Below, piece after piece: positions 56,342 through 64,000 of a stretch of 64,000 nt of DNA. Origin of the DNA: Paroedura picta. Its lineage: Eukaryota > Chordata > Lepidosauria > Squamata > Gekkonidae. The stretch is from assembly GCF_049243985.1 (NCBI RefSeq), contig NC_135384.1, forward strand, positions 13,016,501-13,080,500, read 5' to 3'. The translations under genes were made by a program, and so were the position numbers. The stretch's first letter is position 1; each line of letters opens with the position of its first letter. The notes below the pieces were generated by a model. It saw nothing but the letters and a program-made list of their open reading frames with translations, was not told where the DNA came from and did no database searches.

Positions 56342-56733
56342 TGGAAGACAAAACAAGAAACACATGGCTACCTAAGGGTCATTCAGGAGCTCTACACCTT
56401 AGCTGTTACATGGTGAAGATTCAAGATGTATCTGACTCTCTGCCCAAAGCAGAGCTCCTCTCAAACAAAGGGAGGAAGTAGAAAGCTTCTCTTCCTCCTA
56501 AACTTGTGGATGTGACAAAGCTGAGTCAGGTAATGGCCACAGCAAGACAAATCTGCATATCTAGAACAGACCATTTGACCCACTCTGCCTTTCCCCACTA
56601 GCAACAACTCTAAACAAACAGTTTAACCCTTTGACTGACCGTCTGTGGCTGGCTCTTGCTAAGAGACAAAAGTCCAACAAACCCTTTCTCAAGAGTTAAC
56701 CACTGACTTCAAGCAATCCTAGCTCATCCCTAA

Positions 56734-56914
56734 GACCGTTTATGCACTGGAGGTTTCATGCCAAGCTGCAGACTGGAGTTTTAGTTGTGGCAGGTTGCCC
56801 CACCTCTTCCTGCACCCACACGGGGGAACATTTGGCCTGGTGCACCTCATCCGCCCCCAATTTGTGCTCCTGCATGGGAGCTGAGACATTGAAGTTCCCA
56901 GTGTATAAATGGTC
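56734..56914. mobile_element. Second Harbinger-like MITE type
   Basis: 181 bases with ends GACCGTTTATGCACTGG and CCAGTGTATAAATGGTC, and target copies TAA (56731-56733, 56915-56917), the classic PIF/Harbinger target. The termini resemble the 334-base family (TTATGCAC). It is inserted inside the copia fossil just after its RNase H part. Confidence 0.75.
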
Positions 56915-57732
56915 TAAGATTCTCAAATCTCTTTTTATCTAATGGTTTAGTCAACACATCAGCAATCATATTGTTAGTAGCACAATACACAACATCAATA
57001 AGTCCTTCTTTGAACTTCTCTCTTGCTATTGCTATCTTGATTGCGACATGCTTTGTCCCATTCTTCATGTTCGCGCCTTTCATCATTGTGATACAGGCTG
57101 CATTATCCTCATACATTGTGACTGGCCTAGGTTCATCTATGCCAAAGTCCTTCAGTAGACCAATTATCCATTTGAGTTCATTGCAAGAGTTGCAGCCTTC
57201 TGCCTCTGCAGTTGATCCAGCTATCAGATACTGTCTTTTACTGGTCCAGTTGATCAGGTTTCCACCGTAGAAGAACAAATATCCGCTTGTAGACTGCTTT
57301 TCAAGCTTGACTTCATGCCAGTTTGCATCCATATATCCCACTAGTTGTGGCTGTGCACATGGTGATATCTTCAAGTCTGTGCTGTTTTTGAGATACTTTG
57401 CCATCTTTATTACAGCATTCCAGTCATAGTGATCAGAAGAGTTGAACTTTCAGCTCAAGATCCCTACTGCAGCTGTAATGTCCGGTCTGGTAACATTACT
57501 CAGGTATAGCAACTTTCCAATGGCTTCTCTGTATGACTTGTTTGTTATCCAGTGTTTGTCCATCAGGTAAGGGCATGTAAGATGTATCTAGTGGAGAGCC
57601 AATTCCTTCTTCTTCTTTGATGCCCATTGACTTAACCATAATCCATAAGTTCACTCCCGGGTGGTACATCCATGTAGATTTCTTCAGTTAATTCTCCACT
57701 GAGAAATGCTAATTTGACATTTTCACAGTCAG

Positions 57733-57925
57733 AAGCAGTGGAATAGGTTGCCTAAGGAGGTGGTGAGCTCCCCTCACTGGCAGTCTTCAAGCAAAGGTTG
57801 GATCCACACTTTTCTTGGATGCTTTAGGATGCTTAGGGCTGATCCTGCGTTGAGCAGGGGGTTGGACTAGATGGCCTGTATGGCCCCTTCCGACTCTATG
57901 ATTCTATGATTCTATGATTCTATGA
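57733..57925 (+). mobile_element. CR1 3'-end fragment inserted in the copia fossil
   Basis: Typical CR1 3' end (GTTGGACTAGATGGCC, then four ATTCTATG repeats). The surrounding copia sequence continues on both sides. Confidence 0.85.
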
Positions 57926-58084
57926 CATCCACTTGCTCTACTGCCATCTTTCTTGAGGCAGCTATGCTGAGGAGTGTTCTTATTGATGTGTAATTGACAA
58001 CAGGCTGTATTTGGATGTTGGGACACAGTTTACTAAGTGAACAGAATTAACCTTTGCTTTATATCCTCACAGTCATGATGGTCA

Positions 58085-58180
58085 GTTCATAGTCTGAGGA
58101 AGAGTGCTTGCACTTCAAAGCTCACACCTTGAATAAATCTTTGTTGGTCCACTGGGCTCTGATTTTGTTGAAATTGATGT
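58085..58180 (+). repeat. Retroposon tail fragment after the copia fossil
   Basis: TCTGAGGAAGAGTGCTTGC ... TTGAATAAATCTTTGTTGGTC. Confidence 0.5.
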
Positions 58181-58903
58181 AGGCACATTCAGTACATTGG
58201 GGTGGCATTCTGGTTTGTGTGGAAAAATGTTTCATGGTAGAATTAGCTACTAACCAGGTAGTTTTGCCCAAAGATCAGAGTGTCACCCACTGAGATTGCA
58301 TTTATTTCCAGCTTCTTGGTTGTTGTTTTTTTGGAGGAGGGGATTCTTCCATTTCCCTATTGTCCTAGAGGGAAGGAACCAAACTAGGGGATCTTGTGCC
58401 CCCATCTGGGACATGGCAACTGCAGAAACATGTAGGGTACACATTTGCCTGCTTATGGCAGGAGAGATCTCACCAATGATGCTCATCTTATCGGTGGGTG
58501 GAAACTGAGTGGGTGGTTGTTCCGAGGAGAAAAAAAATCAAAGAAAATAAGGACTCATCTTACTATAGTGTTTCCAGTGTATTCTAGAATCACCAGTAAG
58601 ACTATGGTCAGAACTTCTTTAAGGCATGGACTAGTTGTTTTTTTTTAATTCCTGCTCCAAGGACTCTTCCCCCCTCAAACCCCTCAAACCTGTTTCTAGG
58701 CAACCTTAGAAACAGACCTAGTTGGTAATTCAGAAGATTTGATGATGCCTCCAGAAATTCACTTCACAAGGCCTTGTTTTCCAGGTTGCCTTTATCACAA
58801 TTCAGTTGTTTCAAGTCTGTGTCCCATAGAAAAGTTTCAGGGAACATGTCAATAAAATGGAGTCAACATATTGTCTTCTGTGAAGTTGCAGACCATCTAT
58901 CAG

Positions 58904-59036
58904 GTGAGTTGGTCAATTACCTTCCCTATAATCAGTTAATTCATCATCATCACTTCCACTTTTCTCCCTCTATCCCTTGGGAGTTCCAGTGACCACAGGG
59001 GAGAAATGGTATTACTGTTCCTTCTGCTACCCCTAG
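58904..59036 (+). other. Candidate 5'-UTR intron of V2R-E
   Basis: Donor CAG|GTGAGT and acceptor CCCCTAG|C, 133 bases. The most diverged gene keeps both sites, which is the best support that they are used. Confidence 0.5.
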
Positions 59037-59188
59037 CTGGAAAGCAAGAAAAAGAGAGGCTGTCTGTCCACTGATATTTTACATTGTACTGACTGTCAAG
59101 TGTGCCTTCGGTCTCATGTTATACTACTAAGGAATGCTTGAACTATATCATAAGAATAGATGAACTATATGAAAGGTTTTCATGGAAG

Positions 59189-62100
59189 ATGGTTCTATTT
59201 GTCGCTTCTATGTTAGTGTCGCTGGTGCAGGTGGTGTGCAAATCTCCATATTTTCCGTGCCCCATCAGTCACCCATTTCCTATTGTTCACAAGTATTATC
59301 AATCAGGAGACCTGCTCATTGCTGGGATTGTTTCTAATGTGTTTCAGTTCTCTGATGCTCTCTCTTTTGAAGCACCTCCCTCTCCCAGTTCCTCTGATTC
59401 ACTTTTGTAAGAAGTATTTTTTTCATAGTATTGCTTTATTATGTTTTTTTATTGTCATGAAAGTTTAATTTCTGCTATTATATTGATGGTTTCCCTCCTT
59501 GTGACACTTTGTCTTAAATTACAGGTGTTCCTTTAGAAAATCAATGGGATCTCCTGAGTTCTAATGCATAGATGGAAAGGGGGGGGGGAACAAATACCGC
59601 AAACTTTTGTTGGTTTGGGGGTTGAATCTCAAATTTTGCTCTTGATTTAATGGTGGGATCCATCTGCAGAATACTCTTTCAGAGATTAGTGTCATTTGTT
59701 AGTTGAACCAGAAGATGGGCTATGGTTCAGTGGTACAGCATATGCCTGGCATGTAGAAGGTCCCAGGTTTGATCCCTGGCAGATTCAGTTAAAAGATCTG
59801 CAAGTAGGTTACATGGAAGACCTCTGCCTGTGGTCTAGAAGATTTTCTGCCAATCTGAGTATGAAATACTTACTATAAACATAGGCTCATGGAGTTTGAA
59901 AGGGCTATACACACCATCTAGTCACACCCCATGTTGAATGAATCATCAACCTTAAGCATCCATGGTCATATATATCCAGCTATTTAAAGATCACCAGTAA
60001 AGGGGAGCTCTCCTCCTCCTTGGTCCGTTGACATACTTTGATGGACCAAAGATCTGATTCCGTGTATGTACCTGTGTCTGAAATGTAAGCATCCTTATTT
60101 GATAGCTTCCTTTCAAATTTATCAGATATTTCTGTCACACATAGAGGGCATAAGATAATACATACCCTCGGAATGATACTGCAATAAACATCAGAAGGTC
60201 TTTGTGAATGTACTGCCTGTCAAAACCAATTCACTGCTAAAACTGCCTTTTAGAGAAATCAGTAGTTCCATGTCCAGGACCCCTCATAGTTGTCAGGCCA
60301 TTGGGCTGCGAAATTTGTTTTCAATGTATTTAGTACATTGATGTTTCACTAAAGTGCATTAAATGCAATCTTCAGAAGTGAACTTATTGTGATGTACCAT
60401 ATCTCTCTCGTTTCAGAGTATTCCTTCAGCTTTACCAGAACATCCTGGCTTTGGTGTTTGCAGTAAAGGAGATCAATGAAAATCCAAATCTCTTACCCAA
60501 TGTCACTCTTGGCATCAACATCTATAATAACTATATTAGACCAAGCTCTACTTATCACGCAGCAATGGAACTTCTCTCCAGAAAAAAGAGGTTCCTTCCA
60601 AACTACAAATGTGACAACCAGAACAACATAGTAGCAGTTTTGGGAGGACCAAAGTCAAACTTCTGCCTCTACATGGCAGACATTCTGAACATTTACAAGA
60701 TTCCACAGGTAAGATGGCCGCATTTTTCTTTACAACAAACTCACATTTCTTTTGCTTCAGGAGTGGTTTTACACTGAAGTCCCTCAATTTCTGATAAACT
60801 GATTGCAGTGCATGTGTTTTGATAACTCTTTTTAGACTTAGGCTAGTCAGATTTTGACACTTAAGCCCATTTGGTTCTGGCTTGTACTTGGATGGGAGAC
60901 CACCAAGGAAATCTAGGGTCAGGCAGTGGCAAACCTCCTCAGTTTGTCTCTTGCCTCAAAAGCCCCAAGAGGGTTTGCCATAAGTACACCATTCCACCAT
61001 AAGCAGCACTTCTAGATTTCTTTACCCTCATTTTCCTTTTTTTTTTTAAAGGCAGAACTTCTTTTGTGAGAAACTTAATGGTTCAGTTGTCATGTTTATC
61101 TTTCTTATCTGAAAAAAAAAATTCCGTGGAGAAAGAATAGGAGGGGGAGAAGAAAGGGAAGGCAATTGTAAGCCACTTTGAGACTCCTTCTGGTAGAGAA
61201 AAGCAGCATAAAAGCACCAACTCTTCTTCTTCTACAAGAAGAAGGTACAATAGGCGATGGTTTGGTTCGCAGATAACATTGCTCCTAATTTCATACAATG
61301 TAACAAGATACAGAACCTTAATCTGAGATTGAGTCCTGTAACATCTTTATGACCAATACATTTTGTTCCAGGTGTAAGCTTTCATGTGTACACTTGTTGA
61401 ATAAAGTTGCCCTGGTCATAAAGTTGCCACTGGACTCAAACTTTGTTCTTCTGCTTCAGGACATCATGGCTACCCAACAGACCAGAATTTATCTTCCACT
61501 TAGAATTATGCAAACATATTCTTCCTGTTTCCACCAGAAAATACATGTTCAGTGTCCAGATAGGAATATGACAATGTTCAAATATTGGTTTTAGTTCCTT
61601 AGAAAAGACATTGATTCTTGTCTTAATAATTGTAATTCAGAGGTACAGCTCTTCTTGCATTACCATTGTAATGAATACTGTTAGATTTGAAAAGAATAGA
61701 ACACTTAAAAGGCAATGTACATACTACCATAGTTCCATTAAGTTATAATCAATTCTTGGCTATCCATGTAAAGAGCTTTCAAGACCAGGGAGAGGCAGAG
61801 ATAATTTGCCAGTGCATTCCTTTGCAGAGTTATCTTTGGTGGTCTCCCATCGAAATTTTGACTTGGTTTAACTTCTGAGACCTAATGAGATTGGGCTAGA
61901 CCATGCTGTCTTCCAACTTTATTTACATGCTAAAGACATGAAATCATGAATGCAAAGAGTGCAATCCGGATATCAGTAGAAAGTTTTAAAATTTGAAATG
62001 TATATCATGTAACCCACCTTGAGTCTTTGTAGGAAGGCAGGCTATAAATGTATTTAATTAATTAATGATTTATTGATCTCTGACACCACCACCAACCCAG

Positions 62101-63581
62101 GAGATTCTTTTATTTAGAAATAATTCCATGCTGTATCTTTTATTTCCTTTAGCTCCTCTATGGCTCTGCTCCAGTGATGAACAACAAAAACGAAGCCGTT
62201 TTCCTCTACAAGATGTTCCCCAGTTGGACCAATCAGTACATGGCGATGATGAGATTACTACTTTATTTCAGATGGATATGGATTGGGGTGCTCTACGTGG
62301 ATAATGAACATGGGCAGCGATTTGTGCACAAAGTGCTTCCTGATTTTTCCAAGCATGGTATCTGCTTTGATTTCATAACACATTTTCCGTCAATCACTTT
62401 TTCTAATTCTTTTTCTGAAATGGTTGTACAAAACAATGACTTATCAAAACTTGTTATGGGGAGTACAACCAAAGCAGTGGTGGTATATGGTGAAATTCAA
62501 ACCATGATAATTTTGCGATTGTTTCTGAGGCTTGCAGAATTTAAGGAGATACCCATGAGGACAAAAGCCAAAGTCTGGATTCTGACAGCCCAGATGGATT
62601 TCATGTCCACTAAAAATCAAAGGACTTGGGATTTAGCCTTCATCCATGGTGCTTTATCCTTTGCTGTTCCCTCCATGGAGGTATCAGGATTTGATCAGTT
62701 TCTTCGGGCAAGAGACCCTGCCTCTGAAAAAGGGGATGGCTTCATTGGGGACTTCTGGAAACATGCCTTTGGTTGTACACTCCCCAGTACCACAGAAGCA
62801 AGGACCCATGAAGACATCTGTACTGGGAAGGAGAAGCTGGAGAGTCTTCCTGGGTCTGTCTTCGAAATGAGCATGACTGCCCACAGCTACAGCATTTACA
62901 TAGCTGCATATGTGTTGGCACATGCATTACATGCTGTACATTCGTCCAAGCTCAAACACAGAGTACAGGCAGATGGAGAGAGAAAAATGCTTTGGAATCA
63001 ACAGCCATGGCAGGTAACGCTTAGATGGCACTTAAATGTAGGGATGTTCACCAGAATTGGAAATCAGACAGTCAGAATTGATGTACAAGATATCCCAGAC
63101 TGCACAAGGCATCCTTGGTTCAAAAGCAGGCATTTTTAGCAATTAAACATCTGTTTCACAACCTTTTAGTGCTTACATTCACTCAACTCCCCCCCCCCAT
63201 TATTCTCACTGTTTCTTTGAAACCAGGACTTTTCAGAAATCTTGTACTTCACTATTTTGCCAGTTCCTCTATAAGTTTCTCTACATTTCTTAATGGATTA
63301 CAAGCCAGTATTCTCAGGTAATGTGTTAAAGTATTTCTTTTTTACAACTCCAGCTCCATGAATATTTGAAAAGCGTCTCATTCAACAATAGTGCTGGGGA
63401 CCCAATTGCCTTTGATGATAATGTGGAGCTGACAGCTGGATTTGATATCATCAACTGGGTCACATTTCCTAATGAGTCCTTTTTGAGAGCCAAAGTTGGA
63501 AGGGTTGACCCCAAAGCTCCCGAAGACAAAATGTTCACCATTCATGAAGACAGAATCATTTGGCCCCACGTGTTTAACCAG
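59189..63581 (+). CDS. V2R-E: type-2 vomeronasal receptor, exons 1-4 only, 3' end outside window
   Basis: Exons: 1 (59189-59406), 2 (60417-60708), 3 (62153-63013), 4 (63354-63581); exons 5-6 must lie beyond the right edge. The start is the ATG of MVLFVASMLVSLVQVVC; the more upstream ATG of B, C and D is changed here, which identifies the real start for the family. All four exons keep the same phases and lengths as the others (218, 292, 861, 228 nt) and GT-AG junctions. Exon 2 and the start of exon 3 ([14 protein letters not shown]) are B-like. Introns 2 and 3 are A/C-like, including the 5S-type SINE that B and D lack, so the gene is a mosaic. It looks intact as far as visible. Confidence 0.88.
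59705..60045. mobile_element. tRNA-like SINE and CR1 remnant, V2R-E intron 1
   Basis: Best-kept head of this SINE (TGGTTCAGTGGTACAGC and GGTTTGATCCC at 59718-59777), followed by the CR1 remnant. Confidence 0.6.
60838..61000 (+). mobile_element. 5S-rRNA-related SINE in V2R-E intron 2
   Basis: Counterpart of the element at 1495, placing V2R-E with A and C for this intron. Confidence 0.6.
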
Positions 63582-63859
63582 GTAGGTTCTCTATGGTTTT
63601 CAGGACATATTGTTTTAGTTTTCCGGTGTTCCATTAATGGTTCCTAGCTCAAAGTCTGGAACAGTTCTGCTTCTGTGTTCTGATAAATTCCATCCATTCT
63701 CATTTTCTCATTTGAAACCATCATACTGCACAATTTTGAACATATGCCACCTTAAACAACGTAGTTATTGTACATAAATATTCCTTTATCTAGGAGTAAG
63801 TTATATTACAAACAGTGGGACTGAATTTCAACTGAAGTCAATAGGATTTGAAAGTCTTG

Positions 63860-63975
63860 TGTATGGCAAATGCTAACTGAATTGCATTAATTCTTAGAAG
63901 CTAAGCAGAGACAGCCCTGGACAGTCACTGGTTGGGAGACCACCAAAGCTGTCCAGGGTTGCTACAATGAGAGAG
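63860..63975 (+). mobile_element. 5S-rRNA-related SINE in V2R-E intron 4
   Basis: AAGCTAAGCAGAGAC and GGTTGGGAGACCACC; the continuing sequence keeps the empty MITE target. Confidence 0.62.
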
Positions 63976-64000
63976 GCAATGGCCTGAGAGAGGATTTCCA

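Larger units (their letters stand above)
56680..58010 (-). mobile_element. Ty1/copia LTR retrotransposon, pol fragment (fossil)
   Basis: The - strand shows the later part of a copia reverse transcriptase and its RNase H (motifs STSGYLFF, YEDNAACI, VLTKPLDKKRFENL). A purine run near 56680-56690 followed by TGTTGG may mark the start of a 3' LTR to the left, which is not resolved. The element is broken in several places and is split by a CR1 (57733-57925) and a MITE (56734-56914). gag, integrase and the 5' LTR are not seen. It is old: two other families have inserted into it. Confidence 0.8.

Overview
The window looks like nuclear DNA of a squamate reptile (lizard or snake). The evidence is the multi-exon type-2 vomeronasal receptor (V2R) genes of the expanded squamate 'V2R26-like' kind, tRNA-derived SINEs with a Bov-B-like tail (Sauria-SINE type), 5S-rRNA-related SINEs, CR1 LINEs and several DNA-transposon families. 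No species is assigned. All family names rest on reading the sequence; no database was searched.

Layout: five V2R genes lie head to tail on the + strand. V2R-A is cut at the left edge (1-8001). V2R-B is 11588-18750, V2R-C 28337-38144, V2R-D 41257-49204, and V2R-E is cut at the right edge (59189-63581, exons 1-4 only). Each has the standard V2R plan: signal-peptide exon, two exons plus a short fourth exon for the Venus-flytrap domain, a cysteine-rich exon, and a terminal exon with all seven membrane spans. Splice sites and phases agree in every copy (exon 2 = 292 nt, exon 4 = 228 nt, exon 5 = 127 nt). B, C and D have complete open frames of about 870, 875 and 873 residues. Two near-identical class II olfactory receptor genes lie on the - strand (22233-23210 and 52528-53505). 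A family-4-like OR without a usable start lies at about 24690-25584. Truncated V2R exon-2 relics lie at 9786-9992 and 39588-39796.

History: the block [V2R-A, relic exon, V2R-B, OR] (left edge to about 23640) was copied in tandem as [V2R-C, relic exon, V2R-D, OR] (about 28400 to 53935). Many insertions are present in one block and missing at the matching site of the other: a solo LTR and a MITE in A, a Helitron, a SINE and an inverted template-switch insertion in C, a CR1 and a 111-bp retroposon in B, and a CR1 in D. The empty sites give exact element ends. Patches of sequence match the neighbouring rather than the block-equivalent gene (D exon 2 with C; C exon 3 with D), and E is a mosaic of the A/C and B types, which points to gene conversion.

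Function: the V2Rs would act at the dendritic membrane of vomeronasal neurons as class C GPCRs, and the ORs as class A odorant receptors. Nothing here forms an operon or pathway; it is a chemoreceptor cluster evolving by duplication, conversion and transposon traffic. The most notable non-gene item is a clean 1.2-kb non-autonomous Helitron with five successive palindromes and a minisatellite core (33784-34985). I found no clearly new biological system.
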